Source: an uncultured Pseudomonadota bacterium (GTDB lineage Bacteria; Myxococcota_A; UBA9160; PR03). From it: a stretch of DNA of 51,770 nucleotides. Below the pieces are notes generated by a model, which ran no database searches, was not told where the DNA came from, and was given only the letters and a program-made list of their open reading frames with translations. Below are positions 19,533 to 27,820 of this stretch, piece by piece; within the stretch, counting starts at the first letter, position 1; each line of letters opens with the position of its first letter. The stretch lies in assembly GCA_900696485.1 (NCBI GenBank), contig CAADGG010000013.1, positions 1 through 51,770 of the forward strand, read 5' to 3'. The position numbers and the translations under genes were made by a program.

Positions 19533-20063
19533 TTGACGGCTGAGCGCGTACTCGAGCTGCTGGCAGCGCTGGCGTCGCTCGGCGTGCGGGCCACGGTAGA
19601 CGGCGGCTGGGGCGTGGACGCTCTGCTGGGCCGACAGACGCGACACCATGAGGATCTCGATCTGGTCGTTGCACTCGGCGACGTCGAGCGGATCTGTGCG
19701 GCGCTGGAGCAATCGGGTTTCGCCGTCTCGGAAAATTATCTGCCTGTCCGCTTCGTCCTTCGCAACGCGGCGGGGGAGCAGCTCGATTTTCATACGGTCC
19801 GCTTCGACGAGCAAGGAGGCGGCGTGCAGCCGCAGCCGGGCGGAGGGTCGTTCCGATATCCACCGGAGGGATTCGTACGAGGCGTGATCGGTGGCAACGC
19901 GGTCTCGTGTATCTCGGCCCAGGTCCAGATCCTCTGTCACCTCGGCTACGAGCCCACGCCCAAGGATGCCCAGGACGTTCTCGAACTCTGTCGGGCGTTC
20001 AGACTCCCGACCCCGGTGGCCTATGAACCCTTCACGCCCGCGATTCCGAAGCAGAGGCGCTGA
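19533..20063 (+). CDS. Nucleotidyltransferase, aminoglycoside/lincosamide adenylyltransferase-like
   Basis: About 176 residues with the DUF/LinA-AadB type nucleotidyltransferase core: VDGGWGVDALLGRQTRHHED then LDLVV (two carboxylates for Mg2+), followed by a conserved helix and QLDFHTVRF. The C-terminal part (SAQVQILCHLGYEPTPKDAQ, then DVLELCRAF) is typical of the family. Known members adenylylate aminoglycosides or lincosamides, but chromosomal members often have no proven drug activity. Start is uncertain: TTG 19533 fits the family N terminus, but the ribosome site is weak, and the frame stays open upstream through repeat sequence. Confidence 0.7.
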   Translation: MTAERVLELLAALASLGVRATVDGGWGVDALLGRQTRHHEDLDLVVALGDVERICAALEQSGFAVSENYLPVRFVLRNAAGEQLDFHTVRFDEQGGGVQPQPGGGSFRYPPEGFVRGVIGGNAVSCISAQVQILCHLGYEPTPKDAQDVLELCRAFRLPTPVAYEPFTPAIPKQRR

Positions 20064-20148
20064 ACACACGGCGCGTCTCGGTAGGGTCGCGGATTGCGAT
20101 AGAATCTGACGACACTGCGGCCACTCCCTTGCCACGTTCCCAGGTGCC

Positions 20149-21852
20149 ATGCTCAAGACCTTGCCCGCACAGATCGCCACGGTGACCCGGAATCGAGGCG
20201 GACGCCGCGACCTTCGGCTGGTGGCACGCTTCTTCTTCGTGCTGGCGCTGATGATCACCGTGTATTCGGTCGCCTTCCATCTGCTGATGCAGCGGGAAGG
20301 ACAGGAACACACCTGGCTCACCGGCTTCTATTGGACGCTGACGGTGATGTCCACGCTCGGTTTCGGCGACATCACCTTCCACTCGGATGCCGGTCGCCTC
20401 TTCTCGATCGTCGTGCTGCTCTCGGGAATGATCTTCCTTCTCGTTCTGCTCCCCTTCACCTTCATCGAGTTCTTCTACGCACCCTGGATGAGCGCTCAGG
20501 CCGAGGCGCGAGCGCCACGCCAGCTCCCGTCGGAGACACACGGCCATGTCCTGCTCACGAATCACGACGCGTTGAGCAGCGCGCTGATCCGACGCCTCGA
20601 GCAGTATCACTATCGATACGCGCTGATGGTTTCAGAGGTGGAGGAAGCGTTGCGCCTGCACGACCTCGGCCTGAACGTGGTGGTGGGCGACCTCGAGGAT
20701 CCGGACACCTGGTCGCGCGTGCGAGTCGGGGAAGCCGCCATGATCGTGAGCACCGCCAGCGACGTCACGAACACGAACGTGGCGTTCACCGCGCGGGGGC
20801 TCGCCAAGGACGTTCCCATCATCACCTCGGCGAGCGACGAGGCGTCGGTGGACATCCTCACGCTCGCCGGCAGCAGCTTCGTGCTGCGGCTCGAGCAGAT
20901 GATCGGCCAGTCGTTCTCCCGGCGAACGGTGGGTGGCGACGCGATGTCGCACGTGATCGGCGAGTTCGACGATCTGCTGATCGCCGAGGCGACCGCGCAT
21001 CGCACGCCGCTCGTGGGTAAGACGCTCGGCGAGAGCAGGCTGAGGGAGAAGGTGGGCGTCACGGTGGTCGGTGTCTGGGAGCGCGGTCGCTTCGCGCCCG
21101 CGCGCCCCGAGACCCTGATCCACGACAACACGGTGCTCGTGCTGGCGAGCTCGAAGGAGCAGCTGTTCCGCTACGACGAGCTCTTCTGCATCTACAACGT
21201 CTCGGGCGCACCCGTCGTGATCCTGGGCGGCGGGCGCGTAGGACGCGCCACCGCCGAGGCTCTCGAGCGACGGGAGGTGGACTATCGGATCGTCGAGGTG
21301 CGTCCCGAAATGATCCGAGATCCGGAGAAGTACGTGCACGGGAGCGCCGCCGATCTCGCGACGCTCGAGAAGGCGGGCATTCGCGAGGCGCCCACGGTGA
21401 TCATCACACCTCACCAGGACGACTTGAACGTCTACCTCACGATCTACTGCCGGCAGCTTCGCCCCGACATCCAGATCCTGAGCCGCGCTACCCACGAGCG
21501 GAACGTGGCGACACTGCACCGTGCCGGCGCGGACAGCGTGCTTTCCTACGCGTCGATGGGTGCGAGCGTGGTCATGAATCTCCTGAAGCGCTCCAAGATC
21601 CTGATGGTTGCGGAGGGCCTCTATCTCTTCGAGGTGCGCGTTCCGGCCGATCTGATGGGCCGAACGATCGCGGAATCGTCGATCCGCGAGCGCACCGATT
21701 GCAGCGTGGTGGCGATACGCACCGCTCGCGGCATCGAGGTTGTTCCGAACCCCTCCGCGGCGCTGCCCGCCGACGGGCACATCGTCTTGATCGGAAGCGC
21801 CGAGGCGGAGGAACGCTTCCTCGAGATCTACGGGAAGAGCGGGACGGAATAG
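20149..21852 (+). CDS. Two-TM potassium channel with tandem RCK domains
   Basis: 567 residues. Two membrane helices (about 26-47 and 84-106) flank a pore loop whose selectivity filter is TLGFGD (69-74). After them come two TrkA-N/RCK-type Rossmann domains, with Gly-rich motifs near residues 125-140 (degenerate, HVLLTNHDALS) and 355-365 (VVILGGGRVG, the canonical NAD-binding type). Each is followed by a TrkA-C-like lobe. This is the layout of a ligand-gated K+ channel where one polypeptide supplies two RCK units. Stands alone on the plus strand; ATG is 8 bp after CCCAGGTG. Confidence 0.9.
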   Translation: MLKTLPAQIATVTRNRGGRRDLRLVARFFFVLALMITVYSVAFHLLMQREGQEHTWLTGFYWTLTVMSTLGFGDITFHSDAGRLFSIVVLLSGMIFLLVLLPFTFIEFFYAPWMSAQAEARAPRQLPSETHGHVLLTNHDALSSALIRRLEQYHYRYALMVSEVEEALRLHDLGLNVVVGDLEDPDTWSRVRVGEAAMIVSTASDVTNTNVAFTARGLAKDVPIITSASDEASVDILTLAGSSFVLRLEQMIGQSFSRRTVGGDAMSHVIGEFDDLLIAEATAHRTPLVGKTLGESRLREKVGVTVVGVWERGRFAPARPETLIHDNTVLVLASSKEQLFRYDELFCIYNVSGAPVVILGGGRVGRATAEALERREVDYRIVEVRPEMIRDPEKYVHGSAADLATLEKAGIREAPTVIITPHQDDLNVYLTIYCRQLRPDIQILSRATHERNVATLHRAGADSVLSYASMGASVVMNLLKRSKILMVAEGLYLFEVRVPADLMGRTIAESSIRERTDCSVVAIRTARGIEVVPNPSAALPADGHIVLIGSAEAEERFLEIYGKSGTE

Positions 21853-21895
21853 AGCAAGGCGCTCGTTCGGACACGATCACCGTCATACCGCCTGG

Positions 21896-21916
21896 GCACC
21901 GGATGGCGACCAGCGG
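21896..21916 (+). repeat. Weak partial copy of the dispersed repeat (copy D)
   Basis: CACCGGATGGCGACCAGCGG matches only the right half of the repeat seen at 19.3, 40.4 and 49.9 kb. It lies in the 110 bp between convergent genes. It could be coincidence given the GC-rich background. Confidence 0.3.
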
Positions 21917-21963
21917 GCGGCGGACGACGTTCCATGCGGCGGGCTCGGTCCGGACGCCTCCCG

Positions 21964-23058
21964 TCAGAGGCGGCGCCGGCGGGCGCGCCGCTGCTGGGCC
22001 ACGACGAGGGTGAGCAGGCCCGTAGCGAGCAGCAGGCTGGTTCCGGGCTCGGGCACTACCGTCACGAGGCCGGCCCGGTCCGCGAAGAATCCGACCGAGC
22101 CCGCGACGACCTGGGTCATGAAGGGGTAGTCGAGGGTCGACGAGGTGTCACTGGCCTGGTGGTAGTTCGGGTTCCGAAAGTTGGCTGTGTCGGTCAGCAG
22201 GAGCGCGTCGTAGCCCTCGAGCCAGAAGCCTACGTGATCGCTCCGATAGAGGTCGCTGAAGAGCCACTGGGTCGTCGCGTTGGTGACGTCGCCGGTCAAC
22301 AGCCCTGTGACGACCGGAAGCGAAGACGCGTAGAGTCCTGCGGCCGAGACGAAGTCGGCCAGCAGCTGGGCATCGTTGGCCGCGAGGGCTCCGATGAAAT
22401 CCCCGACCAGTCGCTCCTCCGAGACGCTGAACGAGCCGAGAACGCCGGCATCTCCCGTGGGAAGGAGCGTCTGCGTCGCGCTGGTGTAGCCGATCATCTC
22501 GAAGATGGTTGCGAGAGCGATCTGGTCGCCGGCGAGCGCAGCGCTCTGCGCATACGCGTTGCTGCCGATCAGTCCGGCCTCCTCCTGGTCGAAGCCGACG
22601 AAACGGATCGTCGCGTCGAAGGAGCGGGTCGAGAAGATCCGGGCCACCTCGAGCACGCCCGCGATGCCGCTCGCGTTGTCGTCGGCTCCCGGTGTGCCCG
22701 AGACCGCATCGAAGTGGCTCCCCACGACGTAGATCTCGTCCGGCGTCGTGCCTCCCAGAAGCTCGGCGACGATGTTCCCGCTGGCATCGACGCTCGTCGT
22801 GTAGCCGTACTCCTGCAGCCGATCTTCGATGTAGTTCCGGGCCGTGTTGCGCCCGGACACGCTCGACCGGTCGCCCTCGAGCGCTTCGACGTGTTCCTGG
22901 AGCCGGGTCGCGCTCACTTCGGCCACCAGATCGCCGGTCGTCACCGCCGAGGCCGGCGCCGCCAGCAGCGCAAAGCCTGCCGCGAGCGGGGCCAGCGCCG
23001 GAACTCCCAGACGAGAACGCCACCGAGAACGCGATCGAGAACGCAATCGAATCCGCAT
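21964..23058 (-). CDS. Secreted M28 peptidase with PEP-CTERM tail
   Basis: 364 residues: an Arg-rich signal peptide (to about residue 38), an M28 zinc-aminopeptidase domain, and a sorting tail. Metal ligands are visible in GSHFDAVSGTPGADDNASG (His, Asp), DQEEAGLIGS (Glu-Glu) and the C-terminal YHQASDT (His). The end VVPEPGTSLLLATGLLTLVV followed by RRARRRR is a classic PEP-CTERM signal, so this is a hydrolase destined for exosortase handling at the cell surface. Activity toward peptides is known for the family; the substrate here is unknown. Confidence 0.88.
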   Translation of the reverse strand: MRIRLRSRSRSRWRSRLGVPALAPLAAGFALLAAPASAVTTGDLVAEVSATRLQEHVEALEGDRSSVSGRNTARNYIEDRLQEYGYTTSVDASGNIVAELLGGTTPDEIYVVGSHFDAVSGTPGADDNASGIAGVLEVARIFSTRSFDATIRFVGFDQEEAGLIGSNAYAQSAALAGDQIALATIFEMIGYTSATQTLLPTGDAGVLGSFSVSEERLVGDFIGALAANDAQLLADFVSAAGLYASSLPVVTGLLTGDVTNATTQWLFSDLYRSDHVGFWLEGYDALLLTDTANFRNPNYHQASDTSSTLDYPFMTQVVAGSVGFFADRAGLVTVVPEPGTSLLLATGLLTLVVAQQRRARRRRL

Positions 23059-23168
23059 CCGCCGGTCCCTTTCTTCACCGAGTGGCCCCGGAGAGCAGGG
23101 CCGACCTCGTGTGGTTTTACGCCCGCCCTCGACACCGAGTCAAGACGAGAGATCCGGCCGCCGGGGGC

Positions 23169-23951
23169 TCACGGCGATCCGGCGTGCGGCCGAATCCGTC
23201 CCTCGATCCGGATCGTCAGTTCGGGGCGTGCCGGATGGTCGGTCTGGACGAAAAGTACATCCTGGTACGACCCGGGCTTCTTCCGGGTGTTGGTGACGGT
23301 GATGCGGTACGCCCGCCTGCCCGCCTGCTCGATCTCCGCCCACTCGAAGCGCAACCAGACGCCCTTCCGCGCGCGGATGCCGGTGATCGCGAAGGGGTAC
23401 TCCGGGCTCGGTGTCACGGTGGAGGTGGCGATGATCGTCTCGCCGGCGGATCCCTCGAGCCAGATTCGGTAGGGATCGAGGGCGGCGAACTCACGGACCT
23501 GCAGCGCGTAGTCGATCGAGAACTCCGCATGCTCGGGATGGTCGGTCTTCCCGTGGAGGGTGCCCCGGATTTCTTCGCCACCCCGGGAGTCGGTGAGGAA
23601 CAGCACCGAGATCCGCCCCTCCAGCCCGGGCGGGATGCTGCGGGTGTACGACTCGACGACGCAGCCTGAGCAGCCCCCGACCTCGCTCAGCGCGAGCGGG
23701 CGCTCGGAGTCGTTCGAGATCACGAAATCGTGTTGGACGCGATCCCCCTGGAGCGCAGGCGGGAGCACGTGACGGGTGTAGGGAATCTGGATCCGAGAAC
23801 TCGAGCGCACCGGAGGCGTCGGGCGGCCCCGGTAGACGGGAAGCTCCGGCCGATCCTCCGCAACGGGAGGGATCTCACCCCAGCCGGGCGACGGACCCGC
23901 GAGCAGCAGCAGGGAGACCCAGAGCAGAACCAGCGACGAGGAGTTCACCAA
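23169..23951 (-). CDS. Exported DUF1573-like protein
   Basis: 260 residues with a signal peptide (1-25) and Ig-like beta-rich domains. HDFVISNDSERPLALSEVGG followed by CSGCVVESYT and a KTDHPEHA segment matches DUF1573, whose repeats end in DHP. A second partial repeat near the C terminus has QTDHPARPELTIRIEG. The CSGC pair may be redox-active or bind metal. Function of DUF1573 is unknown; probably periplasmic or surface-attached. A 52-bp GC hairpin separates it from the SGNH lipoprotein gene. Confidence 0.75.
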   Translation of the reverse strand: MVNSSSLVLLWVSLLLLAGPSPGWGEIPPVAEDRPELPVYRGRPTPPVRSSSRIQIPYTRHVLPPALQGDRVQHDFVISNDSERPLALSEVGGCSGCVVESYTRSIPPGLEGRISVLFLTDSRGGEEIRGTLHGKTDHPEHAEFSIDYALQVREFAALDPYRIWLEGSAGETIIATSTVTPSPEYPFAITGIRARKGVWLRFEWAEIEQAGRRAYRITVTNTRKKPGSYQDVLFVQTDHPARPELTIRIEGRIRPHAGSP

Positions 23952-23961
23952 GAATCCTCAC

Positions 23962-24013
23962 GGTGCCGGCCCCGGCCCCGAAACGGGCCGGGGCCGGGGC
24001 CGGGGCCGGCACC
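23962..24013. terminator. Very stable GC hairpin between two minus-strand genes
   Basis: Arms of 19 bp (23962-23980 and 23995-24013) are exact complements around a 14-base loop. The right half is built from tandem GGGGCC-type units. It lies just past the stop of the SGNH gene, where a terminator is expected, but no T-run follows on either strand, so termination would be non-classical. It could instead be a G-rich structure. Confidence 0.5.
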
Positions 24014-24016
24014 GCT

Positions 24017-24754
24017 CTAGCGGTACATGCCCTGCTGCACCATGACCCCCCAGATCAGGTTTGCGAGCTTCTGCGAACCGCTGGCGGTGGGATGGATGTC
24101 GTCCGACTTGATGTCCGAGGAGAAGATGTAGTTCCGCGGATCGAGCACGAAGGTTCCGAACCCTCCGAGGTAGCTCCCGGAGTACTCCCCGTAACCCGAA
24201 ACCGTCCCGGTCACGCTGCTTCCGCCGTACGGCGTGAGGTCGAAAAGGTCTGGATAGAGATTGTCGTAGACGTAGTCGATGGCCTCGTTCTTCTCGGCCT
24301 CGCTTCCTTTCACGTGGTAGTAGCCGAGCCAGGCAAGGTCGTCGGAAGGTCCGTAGTACATGTCCACGACCATGTTCCACATGGTGTCGGCGATGTAGTC
24401 GAGCACGTCGAGGCAGCCCTGTGTGAGCGGGTCCGAGTCGCAGTCCATGCTGCCCTGCAGGATGTCATTGGCACCGCCATCGGCGATGATGGTGTTGAGC
24501 GAGGACCGTGACAGCGCCTTGCCGAGCTGGCTGTCGATGGCCGAGATCTTGGCACCGCTCACAGAGCGATCCTTGTAGCTCTTGCCGGAGAGATTCTGCA
24601 GGACGTCGTGGATGTCTCCGGATAGATCGAAGACCGAGTCTCCGATGATCTGGACGTCCCACTCGTTCGCAGAGGGGTTGTTGAAGTCCCAGCAACCGGT
24701 GAGCGGCAGGGCCGCCAGGGCCAGGATGGGTACGAAGGATCCGAACCGCGTCAT
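24017..24754 (-). CDS. SGNH/GDSL hydrolase lipoprotein
   Basis: 245 residues. Lipobox LPLTGC (Cys about residue 21) implies an acylated, membrane-anchored protein. SGNH blocks: IIGDSVFDLSG (catalytic Ser), DGGANDI (oxyanion Asn) and SDDIHPTASG (Asp-x-x-His). An esterase or lipase-like activity is expected; substrate unknown. Start ATG 24754 or GTG 24757, both after AAGGAGGACT. It is followed by the GC hairpin. Confidence 0.85.
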   Translation of the reverse strand: MTRFGSFVPILALAALPLTGCWDFNNPSANEWDVQIIGDSVFDLSGDIHDVLQNLSGKSYKDRSVSGAKISAIDSQLGKALSRSSLNTIIADGGANDILQGSMDCDSDPLTQGCLDVLDYIADTMWNMVVDMYYGPSDDLAWLGYYHVKGSEAEKNEAIDYVYDNLYPDLFDLTPYGGSSVTGTVSGYGEYSGSYLGGFGTFVLDPRNYIFSSDIKSDDIHPTASGSQKLANLIWGVMVQQGMYR

Positions 24755-24922
24755 CACGAGAGTCCTCCTTTCGATCTCGGTGGCGAGCGGCGAGCGCTCC
24801 TGGCCACCCTACGCCCATCGGTTTCGCCTTGTCAAGCATTGGATGCGCGGGAGCGGAAGATCCCGGGAGAGACGGTGTTTGATCGACGGCTCGCGTTCGA
24901 CGGCCGCAGGCGGGCGCCCGGA

Positions 24923-25603
24923 TCAATCCTCGGAGGGGCTCCGCTGGTAGAGGTTCAGATCCACCTTCCAGCCGCTGATGGTCATCATGACGAGGGCGTC
25001 CGGACCCAGAAACTTCAGCACGTTGCGGATCTTCTTCCCGTAGTAGTCGATCTCGCTCACGAACTCACGGCGCTGCTCGTCGTACTGGAAGACGGCGAGA
25101 TTCTCGAGGAAGCTGTAGGTCCGCATCGTCTCCTCGTCCGGAAAGAAGACGAGGCTCCCGTCGTCCAACCGCTCGAGGTGGAAGCCGTTGCGGTACCGCT
25201 TCCAGTCGTCGACGCCGCCCCAGCCGTCGCTCCAGAAGGCCTGGGGGTCGGCCTCACCGGTCTCGACCAACTCCTCGAGCAGGGCGATCCGGTCGACGGA
25301 CTCGATCTCGAGGGCGTAGAGCCGCTCCTTGATCGCCGCGATGTCGGCCGGGGCCTCGTCGGGCCGCGGGTCCGGCGGCAAGGGCTCGGGCTGCCGCGGT
25401 GCCACGATGTCGGCGGCAACGTGCGGGCCGGACGTCCCGGTGTGGCCCGGACTCCCCGAAGCCAGCAGCCGGGCCGGCGGATCGGGAGTCGCGGGGGCCG
25501 GCACGTGCGGGTTCACGCCCCTGCCCCAACCGATCCACAGCGCGATCGCAAGCGACACGAGCGCCGCACTTCCTGCGCCCCACGCGCTGCGCTTCCCGTT
25601 CAT
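24923..25603 (-). CDS. Hypothetical single-TM anchored protein
   Basis: 226 residues, family not recognised. One N-terminal membrane segment (about 8-25), then a Pro-rich linker, a charged helical section (about 90-120), and a mixed region with WSDGWGGVDDWKRYRNGFHL and IRNVLKFLGPDAL. Start ATG 25603 is chosen because GGAGG lies about 10 bp before it and the frame upstream loses coding composition. Probably exposed in the periplasm. Confidence 0.65.
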   Translation of the reverse strand: MNGKRSAWGAGSAALVSLAIALWIGWGRGVNPHVPAPATPDPPARLLASGSPGHTGTSGPHVAADIVAPRQPEPLPPDPRPDEAPADIAAIKERLYALEIESVDRIALLEELVETGEADPQAFWSDGWGGVDDWKRYRNGFHLERLDDGSLVFFPDEETMRTYSFLENLAVFQYDEQRREFVSEIDYYGKKIRNVLKFLGPDALVMMTISGWKVDLNLYQRSPSED

Positions 25604-25974
25604 CGCAAACCGCCTCCTACAGCGAAACGACCCGGGCGCCGGAACCAGCCCGAGAGAGGCCCACCGCGCCCCTCCGCCGGTGTCTTCCCGCGACCACGCG
25701 AACGCGGCTGACCAGAGCGGAGTGTAGGCCGGCGGGGACCGGGCTTGTAGTCTCCCCACGGCTCCGCGAGTTCCCTGGGGATGGCGACCCGACGCGCGTC
25801 TCCGCCAGGACCGCGCCTTCCTGGGAGCGCGCTGGTTGCGCGGGCGGGCCGCCTCGCGGCAGCGGCGAGGTTGACCTGGCACCGTAGTGCAAGCCGTAGT
25901 CTCCACGGCGACTCGAATCCCGGAAAAAGCCGCTGACAGAACGCAGCGACACCGCAGGATGCAACGCGAGCGAC

Positions 25975-26160
25975 GATCTGGCGATCCCGGCCGGCGGCTC
26001 GACCGCGTTCGCGGCAGTGCCGCGCGGCTCGGAACTCGGGCGCATGTCGGCCTGCTGAACCAAGATCCGATCGGCGGCGCCTGCATCAACGTCGGCTGCG
26101 TTCCGTCGAGTACACTGACCCGCGCAGCCGAGAACACCGATTTAAAGCAGGCTGCGATCG
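25975..26160 (+). pseudogene. MerA/lipoamide-dehydrogenase-like N-terminal remnant
   Basis: The frame reads DLAIPAGGSTAFAAVPRGSE (FAD-binding GxGxxAxAA degraded). After a frameshift near 26040 it continues as AHVGLLNQDPIGGACINVGC, then VPSSTLTRAAE. The latter is the redox-active CxxxxC segment of the pyridine nucleotide-disulphide oxidoreductases, closest in pattern to mercuric reductase (GGTCVNVGCVPSK). Both cysteines remain, but K is replaced by S and the rest of the gene is missing. Confidence 0.7.
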
Positions 26161-26233
26161 CTCATGGCGACTCCGCCGTGTAGTCGCGCGGGCGCGGGTT
26201 CGACTGTGAGACAGCCGCCGCCCACACCGGATC

Positions 26234-26839
26234 TCAGCGAACACTGATCTCCTCGACGAGCATCAGCTCGCATGAACCGCCGCCGGTGTCGTTTCGCGTG
26301 AGCGAGCTGCGCCAGCGGAAGCCGTCCGCGCCGTGGGCTGCGACGAGCCATCCGCGCAGGGTGACCACCTGCCCGGTTCGAACCGCGAGCAGCGTGCTCC
26401 GGATCGTGTCGTCCGCCGGGATCAAGTGCATGTTCGCGGCGTGTCGTCCCATCTCGGAGAACTCGATCAGCGGCGCCTCGTCGGTCCAGTAGAAGTAGAA
26501 GCGCCCGTACTGCGAGATCTCGAGCGTGTCGAGCACTGCATTCGCCGACATCGGCCCCCAGCCGACTGCGAAGTCGATCGGCGAGAGCGCTGCGCCGCGG
26601 TCGTAGCGGTAGCGTTCGGTGCCGAGCACCCGCGCCTCGATCTCGTAGCGGGCCAGCGCCGTGAGCTGGTGATCCGCAATCGTCCAGCGCAGCGCCTCCG
26701 GTGCCGCCTCCTGCCGCGGTGGCGATGGCGCGAGGACTCCGTCCGGGGGACGCACGTCGCCGCAGAAGAGGCGGTTCAGCGCGTAGAGCGCCGCGAGGAG
26801 CAGCACGATTCCCTTCAGCACACGGGCTCGATCGGCCAT
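26234..26839 (-). CDS. Hypothetical membrane-anchored protein
   Basis: 201 residues with one N-terminal membrane segment (7-25). The body is conserved-looking: YRYDRGAALSPIDFAVGWGP, FYFYWTDEAP, HAANMHLIPAD and LTRNDTGGGSCELM. I recall similar proteins in many proteobacteria without known function, but cannot name a domain. Start ATG 26839 is near the left end of the membrane segment. Isolated on the minus strand. Confidence 0.7.
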   Translation of the reverse strand: MADRARVLKGIVLLLAALYALNRLFCGDVRPPDGVLAPSPPRQEAAPEALRWTIADHQLTALARYEIEARVLGTERYRYDRGAALSPIDFAVGWGPMSANAVLDTLEISQYGRFYFYWTDEAPLIEFSEMGRHAANMHLIPADDTIRSTLLAVRTGQVVTLRGWLVAAHGADGFRWRSSLTRNDTGGGSCELMLVEEISVR

Positions 26840-26941
26840 CTTGCGCCGGCGATTGAGCCGATCCGAAACTCGGCACGACCCTGTTGTACCGGCCCGGCGA
26901 GCGGCGCTCGCCCGCGTGCGCCGCGCCCACGGGGATGAGCC

Positions 26942-27496
26942 TCAGCGTGCAGGCGCGCGCGGGCGCCGGCGGCACCGCTGACGCGGCACGCGCCGCGCCA
27001 TGGTGGCGAGGACCGTCCACGCGGCGAGCGCTGCGGCCGCAGCGGTCGGCTCCGGGACGACGAAGACCACGGTGGCCTGGCCAACGGGCCTCAGGAATTC
27101 GTCATGGAAGGCAACGAACAGATTGCCAAGATCGAAGCCGGCGGGGGAGCCCGGAAGCGCATCGCCGGCCAGCACACCCTCACCTAAGAAGAGCACACCC
27201 AGCGACCGGACCGGATTGCCGGCCAGCGGATAGCCGCTCGCGCTGCCGATCCAGCTGTTGGCCATGAACTGGTCCGCTGAGCTCGTGCCCAGGAAGGTCT
27301 GGAGCGTGCCACCGTTGGCGCTCCAGGTGTAGCCCGGACCTTCGACCGTAGCGGTGAGCGACACCAGTGCGCCGGGATAGACGCCTGCCTCCGCGTCGAG
27401 ATCCGTGTCGACGACGGTCTCGTCGAAGACGAGCGTTCCCTCCACGCGCGCCGCTCCGTCGAAGAACTCTGCGTAGGCGCCGACCACGCTCGTCAC
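26942..27496 (-). CDS. PEP-CTERM-type protein, 5' end apparently missing
   Basis: 184 residues from GTG 27496. The C terminus VVPEPTAAAAALAAWTVLAT followed by RRVPRQRCRRR is a sorting tail. The body is beta-rich. No signal peptide is present at this start. The frame continues upstream through FTPGGCSSETRTAADDV, which looks coding, but no ATG with a signal sequence follows, so the 5' end has been lost or frameshifted. It lies about 320 bp from the divergent sulfatase gene. Confidence 0.6.
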   Translation of the reverse strand: MTSVVGAYAEFFDGAARVEGTLVFDETVVDTDLDAEAGVYPGALVSLTATVEGPGYTWSANGGTLQTFLGTSSADQFMANSWIGSASGYPLAGNPVRSLGVLFLGEGVLAGDALPGSPAGFDLGNLFVAFHDEFLRPVGQATVVFVVPEPTAAAAALAAWTVLATMARRVPRQRCRRRPRAPAR

Positions 27497-27771
27497 CTCG
27501 CCCGCGAACGGGAACGTGACATCGTCCGCGGCAGTCCGGGTCTCGCTGGAGCAGCCCCCGGGCGTGAAATTTCTAGCGCCTCGTCGAGTCCCTCACCAGC
27601 ATCCTCGAACTCGCGAGAGAGCCGGGCGGAATCCCGGTCACGCGAGTCTCGCGTCGGCACGGCCGTTCGAGCCGGACGGACTCGCCGGCCTTGATGGTCG
27701 CCGCGCGGGTGTGTAGCGTGACCGGAATCCCTGATCCGAGTCCCGAAGTCGCGATACGAATCGGGTCTCCG

Positions 27772-27805
27772 ACTTCGTTTCTATTCACACTTCGTTCCCA
27801 TTCAC
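27772..27805. repeat. Tandem 17-bp repeat before the sulfatase gene
   Basis: Two adjacent copies of a 17-bp unit (acttcgttTcTattcac, 27772-27788; acttcgttCcCattcac, 27789-27805) differ at two positions. They end 15 bp before the ATG and overlap the likely promoter or ribosome-binding region, so they could be an operator. Confidence 0.5.
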
Positions 27806-27820
27806 GATAGGAGTGCCCGA

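Noticed and set aside
19533..20063. A proven antibiotic-resistance gene
   Set aside because: The nucleotidyltransferase core is clear, but drug specificity cannot be read from it; called only family-level.
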